From contig JAOULX010000011.1 in the NCBI GenBank assembly GCA_029881795.1, positions 1 to 41,082 on the forward strand: a stretch of DNA of 41,082 nt. Reading direction: 5' to 3'. The stretch comes from Gammaproteobacteria bacterium. Lineage in GTDB: Bacteria; Pseudomonadota; Gammaproteobacteria; SZUA-229. The translations under genes and the position numbers were made by a program. The notes beneath the pieces were generated by a model. That model made no database searches, was not told the DNA's origin, and saw only the letters and a program-made list of their open reading frames with translations. This document shows, piece by piece, positions 7,322 through 15,500 of this stretch. Each line of letters opens with the position of its first letter. Position 1 is the first letter of the stretch.

Positions 7322-8005
7322 ATGGAATATGGCCAGTTTTGTCCGATTGCAAAAGCCACTGAAATTCTTGGAGAAAAGTGGACTATTTTAATTGTGCGAG
7401 AGCTGATAATGGGCAGCACGCGCTTCAATGATTTGCAGCGTGGTCTTAGTTTAATTTCTCCCACGCTGTTGTCGAAACGCCTTGAATCATTGACAGAGCA
7501 GGGGCTGATTTTAAAAAAGAAAATTCCCGGTCAGAAAAGCTATGAGTATTTTGCGACAGAATCCTGTAAAGAGTTATTGCCTGTTATTATCAATTTGGGT
7601 GAATGGGGTATGCGCTGGGCAAGATCGAATCTGACAGAAAAAGATTATGATGTCGAATTACTCATGCTCTATTTAAAGCGCAGTGTTATCCCTGAAAAGC
7701 TGATAGGCACTGAAACCGTTATTCGATTTAAATTCACAGACATTAAAGAATACCCTGACTGGTGGCTGGTTGTAGCTAACAATGAACTTGATGTTTGTGT
7801 GAAAGACCCGGGCAAGGATGTCGATGTTTACTTTACATCGACCGTAAGAACACTGGCGGATATCTGGATGGGCGATTGCAGTTATAAAAAAGCTCAGAGT
7901 CAGGGGCTTATGAAAATTGTCGGGAATAAACAGTTAACCAATAATATTACTTCATGGCTGGCAAACAGTATTTTTGCTGGCTTGCCGCCAGCGAGTGAGA
8001 TTTAA
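7322..8005 (+). CDS. HxlR-family transcriptional regulator with C-terminal extension
   Basis: The first about 110 residues are a winged helix of the HxlR type: FCPIAKATEILGEKWTILIV, then RFNDLQRGLSLISPTLLSKR and LTEQGLILKK, with the N-terminal Cys typical of the family. Residues 115-227 form an extension with a pattern like sterol-carrier (SCP2-like) domains found in some longer HxlR proteins (VYFTSTVRTLADIWMGDCS). I chose the ATG at 7322 because a GGGGA lies about 8 bases before it; an ATG at 7313 is possible. It is divergent from the 77-aa/31-aa/mddA operon and is its likely regulator. The ligand is unknown; a sulfur or redox signal would be a guess. Confidence 0.85.
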   Translation: MEYGQFCPIAKATEILGEKWTILIVRELIMGSTRFNDLQRGLSLISPTLLSKRLESLTEQGLILKKKIPGQKSYEYFATESCKELLPVIINLGEWGMRWARSNLTEKDYDVELLMLYLKRSVIPEKLIGTETVIRFKFTDIKEYPDWWLVVANNELDVCVKDPGKDVDVYFTSTVRTLADIWMGDCSYKKAQSQGLMKIVGNKQLTNNITSWLANSIFAGLPPASEI

Positions 8006-8127
8006 GTTTGAAATTAAGCAGTTTTATTTAACATGAAAAAACAAAGCTTGTTCTGGGTAGACTAAAGAAATTTCTAGGGAAAGTTTTTCAGTGTAAATAA
8101 TTCTCATTTGTTACCTGCATGGACGCA

Positions 8128-8264
8128 GTCTTGTCTGGACACCCATTTTATGGATTTCATAAAAAGATAATAAAAACAGCCGTTTGTCTTGTTAGTTAGT
8201 AAATCATAAATACCTAATATATGCTTTTCATTTTATTTTGTTAAGATGGGTGTCCAGACAAGTC
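8128..8264 (+). mobile_element. 137-bp MITE, copy 2
   Basis: This copy has the same length, orientation and termini as 782-918 (gtcttgtctggacaccca ... tgggtgtccagacaagtc). I count three substitutions, in cagccg versus cagaag and gcttttc versus gcttttt. It ends 14 bases before the stop codon of the ImmA-like gene and follows the HxlR gene by 122 bp, so it marks the left border of the accessory XRE-ImmA/E2-like region. The high identity suggests recent movement. Confidence 0.85.
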
Positions 8265-8278
8265 GGAAGAGAATAATA

Positions 8279-9139
8279 TCAATCGAAATTCCTTGGAGGC
8301 CATGCTTCTAAAGGTTTAGGTAAAACGAGCAATGTAATTATCATGTCATGTTGATTTGAATAAATTTTCATTTCTTGAATATCCATATCGCGTTCAGCAT
8401 GCTCAAACCAAATATTTGCTGCTATGTTTGCTCCATTGCGTTCATCAAATATCAATGTGTTGGCAGCAAGAGATTTTTCAGGAATTGGGATAATGTTACT
8501 ACGTGTTTTAAAAAAGGCCCCTGCCTTAAAAGCAGCTTTACTTGACCAAGCCCAATTCATAAAACCATCATTCGAAATTATTAATACAGCTTTTATATCT
8601 GTGTAGTCTAACCATTTTAATATAGATGCTATCATTGAAACACCATACCGGTCAGCACAATGACTAAATAGATCCATGTTTATTCTTGAAGTGACTTGCT
8701 TGCGATAATCATCAAGAGGCATTAATAAATACGAAGCGAACTGATCGGCCTGTGCTTCAATGTCTTTCTCAGCATCTGACCAGTTAAGCATATCGTTCTC
8801 ATTACATTGAAATGAGTCCTTTTGTGTCCGATGAAGTAGATAGTGACCTAGCTCGTGCGCTTGTGTGAATCTTATTCGTCCTGATGATAATGTATTGTTA
8901 TAAAGTAGTTTCCATTTGTCTTTACTATCATTGGAGAATAAGCAGCCAACAAAATTCTTTATATCCGCTGCTTGAATTTCTGTAATTTCGCTACCTAAAT
9001 CAAATTGCTTCCCACATTGAAGAGCAAGATCTTTGACATCAACTGGAAATCTTTTATTTATATTGTCAGCACTGTATGCCTCAAGAATACGCGATAGTCT
9101 ATTTGCCGTACTTTTGGGAGACAATTTACCGGTCTTCAT
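8279..9139 (-). CDS. ImmA/IrrE-family metallopeptidase
   Basis: The 286-aa protein carries the zinc protease motif HELGHYLLH (His95, Glu96, His99) and the downstream EAQADQFASYLLMP with Glu128 as the likely third ligand. This is the ImmA/IrrE (DUF955) signature. The C-terminal half (residues 150-286) is a less conserved sensor-like region. ImmA-type proteases cleave or relieve partner XRE repressors in mobile elements; IrrE acts the same way on DdrO. The start ATGA overlaps the stop of the XRE gene by 4 bp, so the two are translationally coupled and very likely a functional pair. Confidence 0.9.
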   Translation of the reverse strand: MKTGKLSPKSTANRLSRILEAYSADNINKRFPVDVKDLALQCGKQFDLGSEITEIQAADIKNFVGCLFSNDSKDKWKLLYNNTLSSGRIRFTQAHELGHYLLHRTQKDSFQCNENDMLNWSDAEKDIEAQADQFASYLLMPLDDYRKQVTSRINMDLFSHCADRYGVSMIASILKWLDYTDIKAVLIISNDGFMNWAWSSKAAFKAGAFFKTRSNIIPIPEKSLAANTLIFDERNGANIAANIWFEHAERDMDIQEMKIYSNQHDMIITLLVLPKPLEAWPPRNFD

Positions 9140-9459
9140 GTTTTCTTTTTAAATGTTTCCATGATTTTTTTGAGCTGTTCCTTATCATCTGGTTCAAGCT
9201 TTTTATAACTTCGAAAAAAAGCTTCATCTAAATGCTGTTCTTCAGGGGCCTCAAAATCCTGTTCGATTAAGTATGCTGCTGTAATACCTAGCGCATCAGC
9301 AAGAGTAGTTAACTTCTCTGCTGATGGGCTTCTTTCTTCACGGTTCTCTAGTTCCCATATATAGCTTTTACTAATATTGGTAATTGTCGCCAACTGCTCA
9401 AGAGTCATTTTTTTCTCTTTTCGAAGCGCTCGGAGTTTGTCACCAAGGCGAGATGCCAT
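9136..9459 (-). CDS. XRE-family transcriptional regulator
   Basis: The 107-aa protein starts with a Cro/CI-type helix-turn-helix (residues 5-62): LRALRKEKKMTLEQLATIT, then ISKSYIWELENREERSPSAE. The acidic C-terminal tail (EEQHLDEAFFRSYKKLEPD) looks like a partner-contact or cleavage region. A GAGG site lies about 9 bases before the ATG. It is the first gene of the XRE-ImmA pair and is divergent from the E2-like unit across about 150-300 bp containing TATCGA-type repeats, its likely operators. It probably represses itself and perhaps the E2-like genes. Confidence 0.9.
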   Translation of the reverse strand: MASRLGDKLRALRKEKKMTLEQLATITNISKSYIWELENREERSPSAEKLTTLADALGITAAYLIEQDFEAPEEQHLDEAFFRSYKKLEPDDKEQLKKIMETFKKKT

Positions 9460-9499
9460 ATATAAACCTCGTTAATAAATATAATAAGAGAATATACCA

Positions 9500-9597
9500 C
9501 TATATCGAAAATAAAGTTTGACAATGATGGTCTTTTAACCGAATATACTCAATAAGTTCGATATATAGGAAAATAATTATCGAAATATAAGTAAAGA
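9500..9597. promoter_or_regulatory. Candidate XRE operators and divergent promoter
   Basis: Related motifs recur in this AT-rich gap: ctatatcgaaaataaag (about 9500-9516), ttcgatatatagg (about 9557-9569) and tatcgaaatataag (about 9579-9592). The first two form an inverted pair around ctatatcga/tcgatatatag. A TTGACA box at 9518-9523 points to the plus strand, with gaatat at 9541 (17-base spacing) or tatact at 9544 (20-base spacing) as a -10. This arrangement would let the XRE protein control both sides. The exact sites are inferred. Confidence 0.45.
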
Positions 9598-9755
9598 TAG
9601 AGAAGAAATAAACATGAAGACACTTTTACATGAAGATTTGCGGTTGATTGGACTTCAGTTGGATAAGAATATTTTTCCTCGAGTCTTAAATGGTGGTGTT
9701 GTCATGCCCAGCAAGACTGCCATTCCTTCGATAATTATGGGCGAGGTAAGTAACG

Positions 9756-9914
9756 ATGAAAGACGAAAAAGACAGAAACGACCCGAAACCAGACAAGGGC
9801 AAAGGCCCCCCAGATGGCAAGGGGAAACCAGAGGACGCAGGAAGACCAGTGGAGCCACACAGGTCATCAGCTCAAGTATTCATGAAAAATACATGGATGA
9901 ACTCGTCAGTCTAA
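9756..9914 (+). CDS. Small Lys/Asp/Pro/Gly-rich ORF upstream of the E2-like gene
   Basis: This 52-codon frame begins MKDEKDRNDPKPDKGKGPPD and continues GKGKPEDAGRPVEP. It has a GGCGAGG ribosome site 9 bases before the ATG. In the overlapping E2 reading frame the same bases give an arginine-rich string using the rare codons AGA, AGG and CGA, which argues that this frame is the coding one between 9756 and about 9870. Low-complexity K/D/P/G-rich leaders of this kind occur at the N-termini of some bacterial ubiquitin-like (multiubiquitin) proteins, but no beta-grasp domain follows. It overlaps the preferred E2 start by 22 bases in the -1 relation, so it may be a separate coupled peptide, a truncated gene, or the N-terminus of the E2 protein joined by frameshift. 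Confidence 0.45.
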   Translation: MKDEKDRNDPKPDKGKGPPDGKGKPEDAGRPVEPHRSSAQVFMKNTWMNSSV

Positions 9915-10477
9915 AAGAGGCGTATCCAGGGATGAAAATATGGGAACAAAAGGATGGGATGTGGCTGTTATGCCAAAGTGCATTAATACCTAATGCATTA
10001 CACAGAGCGATATTTTTATGTGGCATCCCGTTTGACCCGAGAAAAAGGGTGCGAAGTTGGGGTTTTTGGAATGAGGGCGTATGGATCGGACCTAGGCACA
10101 CAAATATGCCCGATGGTTCAATTTGTGCATTTGAGCCATCCGATGGTACGTGGTTGCCGGGTGATTCAATTATAAAGTTACTAGATATCTATACTTTGTG
10201 GGCAGTACGGCACCTGCACTTACAGGTATTAAATCGCTGGCCTGGTGCACAAGTAGCGCACCATGCTTATGAAAGACTTTCGGAATTAAAAGAAGACGAG
10301 CTTTGTGGTTGTGGGTCTTTTACTAAAAAATATGGTGAGTGTTGTCGGCCTAATGACCTCAGGAGAGACCGAGTTGCTGATGCAACTAAATTTATATTTG
10401 ATGGCGGGGCAGATCGTAAACCACCAGAAGATGTAATGCGATTTATAGATGAGAAAGATACCCCACCATTATTGTAA
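9893..10477 (+). CDS. E2 ubiquitin-conjugating-like protein with SEC-C zinc motif
   Basis: From the ATG at 9893 the product has 194 residues. Residues 1-110 show an E2-like order: N-terminal helix (MDELVSLKEAYPGMKIWEQ), strands, then GPRHTNMPDGSICAF with His69 and candidate catalytic Cys78, then TWLPGDSIIKLLDIY, matching the E2 pattern HPN..G.ICL....W.P...I..LL. Residues 138-151 are a SEC-C zinc motif, CGCGSFTKKYGECC. E2 enzymes carry ubiquitin-like proteins on the cysteine; bacterial ones act in CBASS Cap2 and Bil-type conjugation. No ThiF (E1) or JAB gene is in the window. The frame is open back to an ATG at 9614 with a fair AGAAG site, giving 287 residues, but the extra part is unlike any domain I know. 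Function is inferred from motifs only. Confidence 0.65.
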   Translation: MDELVSLKEAYPGMKIWEQKDGMWLLCQSALIPNALHRAIFLCGIPFDPRKRVRSWGFWNEGVWIGPRHTNMPDGSICAFEPSDGTWLPGDSIIKLLDIYTLWAVRHLHLQVLNRWPGAQVAHHAYERLSELKEDELCGCGSFTKKYGECCRPNDLRRDRVADATKFIFDGGADRKPPEDVMRFIDEKDTPPLL

Positions 10478-10922
10478 ACAACTTAAGGGGTCAGAGCCCT
10501 TAAACTCGTTGGGTTTCCTTCGTTAACCCAATCTACAAAAAAATGCATGCTTTAGAATTTGATTTATCCCTCCCCATTTAACCAAGCCGAGGAAGGCGCA
10601 ATATGGACGGGGCTTTCTGCGAGGATGTTTGAGCGAATGCTTTTTTCGCGAGTTCCGCAGTAGCCGTCGATATTGCGACTGACGAGGGGACTCTCATTGC
10701 TTTTTAATGAGAGCTTGATTAACGGGGCGGCTCTCTTTTGGTTACTTTTCTATAGCTGTAGATAGAAAAGTGACTAGCTGTCGGTCTACCACCGACGCCT
10801 TTGATTTTGATCTTAAGAATTGTTGGGGTTCGTTCCTCACCCCAACCTACAAAACTATTTACACAAACAAAAAAGCCCAACACAAGTCGGGCTTCCTCAC
10901 AAAAAGTTAAAACTAAAAACTT
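10478..10922. repeat. Structured intergenic block bounded by 29-bp repeats
   Basis: No gene is seen. Two related 29-bp sequences in the same orientation bound the block: gttgggtttccttcgttaac... at 10508-10536 and gttggggttcgttcctcacc... at 10822-10850, each an internal hairpin and each ending in ctac. Between them are hairpins at 10691-10713 (ctctcatt/aatgagag) and 10744-10771 (acttttctat/atagaaaagt, 10-bp perfect stem). A separate hairpin, 10483-10503 (ttaaggg/cccttaa), follows the E2-like stop. Sequences of this gttgggtt...aacccaa type are widespread interspersed repeats in Gammaproteobacteria, from memory. It may be a non-coding mobile repeat or a structured RNA. Confidence 0.5.
10867..10893 (-). 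terminator. Terminator after gltD
   Basis: On the minus strand aagcccgac-ttgt-gttgggctt forms a stem with one mismatch followed by a run of T, about 30 bp after the gltD stop. Confidence 0.8.
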
Positions 10923-12374
10923 TTAACTTTTCAAATAACCATCAATAACCTCAGCCGCACCACGTCCTTCATTAATCCCCCAAACCACCAGCGACTGACC
11001 ACGACGACAATCGCCCGCCGTAAATACACCTTTTACGCTAGTCGCGTAATTGCCGTATTCCGCTTTATAGTTTGAGCGATCATCTGTATCAACACCTAAT
11101 GCTTCACTGATGTAATGCTCTGGCCCAAGAAAGCCCATTGCGAGTAACACTAAATCAGCAGGCCAGACTTTTTCTGAACCAGCGATTTCTTTCATGTTCC
11201 AACGACCTGTTTCTTCGTCCGCTTCCCATTCAACTTCTACTGAGGTTACAGACTTCACGTTGCCGTTGCCATCATCACTGAAGTTTTTGCTCAGTTTGCA
11301 GTAAGTACGTGGGTCTTCGCCTTGTACTTTTTCTGCTTCTGCGTGACCGTAATCAACGCGGTAGATGTGCGGCCATGCTGGCCATGGATTATTTTCTGCA
11401 CGTTCTGCTGGCGGTGTTGGCATTAACTCGAAGTTAACCACTGACTTGCAGCCGTGACGCAGAGCGGTACCGATACAATCGGTACCGGTATCACCACCAC
11501 CGATAACAACCACATTTTTATCTTTAGCAGAAATGTAATTGCCGTCTGCTAAATTCGAATCTAATAAACTTTTTGTGTTCGCTGTCAGGTATTCCATGGC
11601 GAAATGAACACCGTTTAAATCACGGCCTTCAACCGCTAAATCACGCGGTGTTGTTGCGCCGGTTGCTAATAACAGTGCATCGTTATTCGTCATCACTTCT
11701 TTAACATCGACATTGTTACCAACATCAGCGTTTACTTCAAATTGGATGCCAGCTTCGCGCATTAAATCAACACGGCGATCGATAACGGCTTTTTCAAGCT
11801 TCATGTTGGGGATGCCGTACATTAACAGGCCACCGATACGGTCAGCACGTTCGTAAACAGTGACGTCATGGCCAGCTTCATTTAATTGTTCTGCTGCGGC
11901 TAAACCGGCAGGGCCTGAGCCGACGATAGCGACTTTTTTACCGGAACGTGAGGCTGATTTTTTTGCTGTGATCCAGCCTTCGTCAAAGGCGCGGTCAACG
12001 ATAGCGCATTCGATATTTTTAATGGTAACCGCCGGCTCAATCACACCCAGTACACAAGCGCCTTCACAGGGAGCAGGGCAGACGCGGCCAGTGAATTCAG
12101 GGAAGTTGTTGGTAGAGTGCAGACGTTCGTTAGCATCTTGCCAGCGATTGTTATAAACCAGATCGTTCCATTCTGGAATTAAGTTATCAACCGGGCAGCC
12201 ATCATTTGACTGACAGAACGGAATGCCACAATCCATACAACGTGCACCCTGAGTGTTCAGCTGTGCTTCGTCATGTGCGGTGTAAATTTCGCCGTAGTCT
12301 TTCAGGCGTTCAGTCACATCGCGGTATGGCGCTGTCTTACGTTCAAATTCTTTAAAGCCTGTTACTTTACCCAT
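10923..12374 (-). CDS. gltD: Glutamate synthase [NADPH] small subunit
   Basis: The 483-aa protein supplies electrons from NADPH to the GltB subunit for making two glutamates from glutamine and 2-oxoglutarate. The N-terminal domain has the cysteine clusters for two 4Fe-4S centres ([10 protein letters not shown], then CPVDN, and [12 protein letters not shown]). The FAD site is [17 protein letters not shown] at about residue 148 and the NADPH site [15 protein letters not shown] at about residue 287. A C-terminal FAD motif ([19 protein letters not shown]) is present. Length and motifs are normal. It follows gltB by 171 bp that contain a long inverted repeat, so its expression may be tuned separately from gltB. 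Confidence 0.98.
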   Translation of the reverse strand: MGKVTGFKEFERKTAPYRDVTERLKDYGEIYTAHDEAQLNTQGARCMDCGIPFCQSNDGCPVDNLIPEWNDLVYNNRWQDANERLHSTNNFPEFTGRVCPAPCEGACVLGVIEPAVTIKNIECAIVDRAFDEGWITAKKSASRSGKKVAIVGSGPAGLAAAEQLNEAGHDVTVYERADRIGGLLMYGIPNMKLEKAVIDRRVDLMREAGIQFEVNADVGNNVDVKEVMTNNDALLLATGATTPRDLAVEGRDLNGVHFAMEYLTANTKSLLDSNLADGNYISAKDKNVVVIGGGDTGTDCIGTALRHGCKSVVNFELMPTPPAERAENNPWPAWPHIYRVDYGHAEAEKVQGEDPRTYCKLSKNFSDDGNGNVKSVTSVEVEWEADEETGRWNMKEIAGSEKVWPADLVLLAMGFLGPEHYISEALGVDTDDRSNYKAEYGNYATSVKGVFTAGDCRRGQSLVVWGINEGRGAAEVIDGYLKS

Positions 12375-12405
12375 TTCTTCTTAAACCTTTCTTAAAAAGT
12401 TTTTT

Positions 12406-12510
12406 CCGCGAATGAACGCGAATGTACGCAAATTTAATGATGGTATATCTCTTAAATATAATTCAATTAGTAATTATATTTTTTTTGCGTTTATTCGCGT
12501 GTATTTGCGG
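12406..12510. repeat. Long inverted repeat between gltB and gltD
   Basis: The left arm, ccgcgaatgaacgcgaatgt and following bases (12406-12433), and the right arm (12485-12510) are inverted copies. The right arm read in reverse is ccgcaaatacacgcgaataa and continues acgcaa. They differ at a few positions and are separated by about 51 AT-rich bases. As RNA the gltB-gltD transcript would fold into a stem of about 26 bp. It could be an interspersed repeat of the gcgaat/acgcgaat type or a processing/attenuation element. Confidence 0.7.
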
Positions 12511-12545
12511 ACCTCTTTGTTTGTATAGTTTTGCTATTCAATCAA

Positions 12546-15500
12546 CTAAGCAGCCGCCGCCTTTTTCTTCTGCTCTTCAAGTACACGCTTGTAATCGGTT
12601 GGCATGACTTTGACGAACTGGCTTAATGCGCTGTCCCAGTCATTCAACAGACGTTTTGCTACGTCTGAATCAGTGTACTTCAGGTGCTTTTCGATCATTT
12701 CTTTCAGTTCGGCAATGTCTTCATCGGCAGAAACGGTTTCCAGCTCAACCATGCCCATATTGCACTTGGTGGCCAGATCGCCAGCGTGATCCCAGATGTA
12801 AGCCACACCACCACTCATACCGGCAGCAAAGTTACGGCCAATAGAACCCAGTACCGCAATACGGCCACCGGTCATGTATTCACAACCGTGATCGCCAATG
12901 CCTTCAACCACGGCTTTGGCGCCGGAGTTACGTACGCAGAAACGCTCGGCGGCAATACCGCGGAAGTAGGCTTCGCCACTGGTTGCGCCGTATAAGCAGA
13001 CGTTACCGACGATGATGTTTTCTTCGGCTACAAACGAGCTGTTTTTAGCTGGGTAAACCACCACGCGACCGCCGGATAATCCTTTACCGACGTAATCGTT
13101 GGCATCGCCTTCCACTTCAATGCTGATACCTTTAGCCAGGAACGCGCCGAGTGACTGACCGGCAGAACCGTTTAGTTTGATGTTGATGGTGTCATCTGGC
13201 AGCATCGCTGCGCCGTATTTTTTCGATACTTCATTAGACAGCATGGTACCGACAACGCGGTTGATGTTAATTACCGGCAATTCAATATTCACTTTGTTGC
13301 CGTTCTCAAGCGCGTCTTTAGCCAGTTTGATAATCTCGTTATCTAAGGCCAGTTCCAGTGCATGGTCCTGCTTGATCGTCTGATGTACTTCAACATTGGC
13401 ATGTGGTTTTTCGGCAGGCGTTAACAGCATGCTTAAATCGATACCGCTTTGTTTCCAGTGCTCAGAGTTTGTTGCTGCTTGTAGGCAATCGACCCGGCCA
13501 ATCATTTCATTGATGCTACGGAATCCCAGCTCGGCCATGATCTGACGCATATCTTCCGCCACCATAAACAGGTAGTTAACGATGTGCTCTGGCTTGCCTT
13601 TGAATTTCTTACGCAGTTCTTTGTCCTGTGTCGCGATACCGACCGGGCAGGTGTTTAAGTGACACTTGCGCATCATCACACAACCCAGAGTAATCAGCGG
13701 CGCAGTTGCAAAGCCGTATTCTTCTGCGCCTAACAGCGCAGCAATCGCAACATCACGACCGGTTTTCATCTGGCCGTCAGTTTGAATCACAACGCGTGAG
13801 CGCAGGTCATTCATCACCAGAGTTTGATGAGTTTCGGCAACACCTAATTCCCATGGCAAACCTGCGTGCTTGATAGAAGTAATTGGTGATGCACCGGTGC
13901 CGCCGTCATGGCCGGCGATAACAATGTGATCCGCGTGTGCTTTGGTAACACCTGATGCAATTGTACCGACGCCGTTCTCTGCTACTAATTTCACCGAGAT
14001 ACGGGCTGCGCGGTTGGCGTTTTTCAAGTCGTGAATTAGCTGGGCTAAATCTTCGATTGAATATATATCGTGATGCGGTGGTGGCGAGATTAAACCAACA
14101 CCCGGTGTTGAGTGACGCAGACGCGCAATCAAATCATCAACTTTAGTACCCGGCAGCTCACCACCTTCACCCGGCTTTGCGCCCTGTGATACTTTGATCT
14201 GGATCTCGTCAGCATTGGTTAAGTAATCTATCGTCACACCGAAACGACCGGAAGCGACCTGCTTGATCGCAGAGCGACGTGAGTCGCCATTGGCTTCTGG
14301 TGTCCAGCGCGCTGCATCTTCACCACCTTCACCGGTGTTTGATTTGCCGCCCATACGGTTCATCGCAATCGCTAGTGACTCGTGTGACTCAGGTGAAATA
14401 GAACCAAAGCTCATGGCGCCGGTTGCAAAACGTTTAACAATTTCTTTAGCGGATTCCACTTCAGAAATATCAATCGCACCGCCGTTAGCCGATGTGTTGA
14501 ATTCAAGCATACCGCGCAGAGTACATTTAGCGGTATCTTCATTGGCCATTTTTGCAAAGCGTTCGTAAACACTTTTATCGCCGGTACGGGCTGCTTGTTG
14601 CAGGTTAGAAATGCTCTGTGGGTTCCACATGTGGGCATCACCTTTGGAGCGCCAGTGCATATCACCCTGATTAGGTAAGACGGCCACATTGGCTTGGCGT
14701 TCTGCGTAACCTAAATCGTGACGACGCAGCGACTCTTCAGCCAGGACGTCAAAGTTAACGCCTTTAATGCGGCTGGCTGTGCCTTCGAAACAGCGTGCAA
14801 TGACGTCTTCGGCTAAACCAACGGCTTCAAAAATTTGTGCTGATTTATATGATTGCAGCGTGGAGATACCCATTTTTGCAAAAACTTTAAACATGCCTTT
14901 ACCAACTGATTTGCGGTAACCTTCAACGATTTTTTCGTCGCTGTCGTGAACGCCGTCGTTCAGCAGGCCTTTACGCGATGCATCCCACAGTGCTTCAAAA
15001 GCCAGGTACGGATTGATGGCATCGATGCCGTAACCGGTTAGCAGGCAGTGGTGATGAACTTCGCGGGCTTCACCGGATTCTAAAATCAGACCGATCCGGG
15101 TCCGGCAATGTTTGTTAACCAGGTGACTGTGAACCGCACCGGTTGCCAGCAATGCACTGACTGGTACGCGTTCTGCGCTGATCTTACGGTCTGACATAAT
15201 GACCAGGCTGTGGCCATCGTCGATCGCCTGTTCGGCTTCTGCACAGATACGATCAATCGCTTTAGCAAGACCGGCAGCACCTTCTGACTTGGCATACGTC
15301 ATGTCGATGGTCTGAGTGGTCCAGCCACGGTAATCCATGTGTTTCAGTGCTGCCAGCTCTTCGTTAGTCAGAATCGGGTGTGGCAGTAATAAACGGTGTG
15401 CGTGTTGTTCGGTGGCTTGCAGAATGTTTTTCTCCGGGCCAACATAACACTGTAATGACATCACCACTTCTTCACGAATCGAGTCAATCGCCGGGTTGGT

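Noticed and set aside
9614-9892. N-terminal extension of the E2-like ORF as a protein domain
   Set aside because: The first 45 codons look plausible, but the following Arg-rich part uses rare codons and conflicts with a better frame at 9756. I kept it only as a possible [11 protein letters not shown] start.
10508-10850. CRISPR-like repeats
   Set aside because: Only two related 29-bp units exist, they are about 285 bases apart and imperfect, and no cas genes are present.
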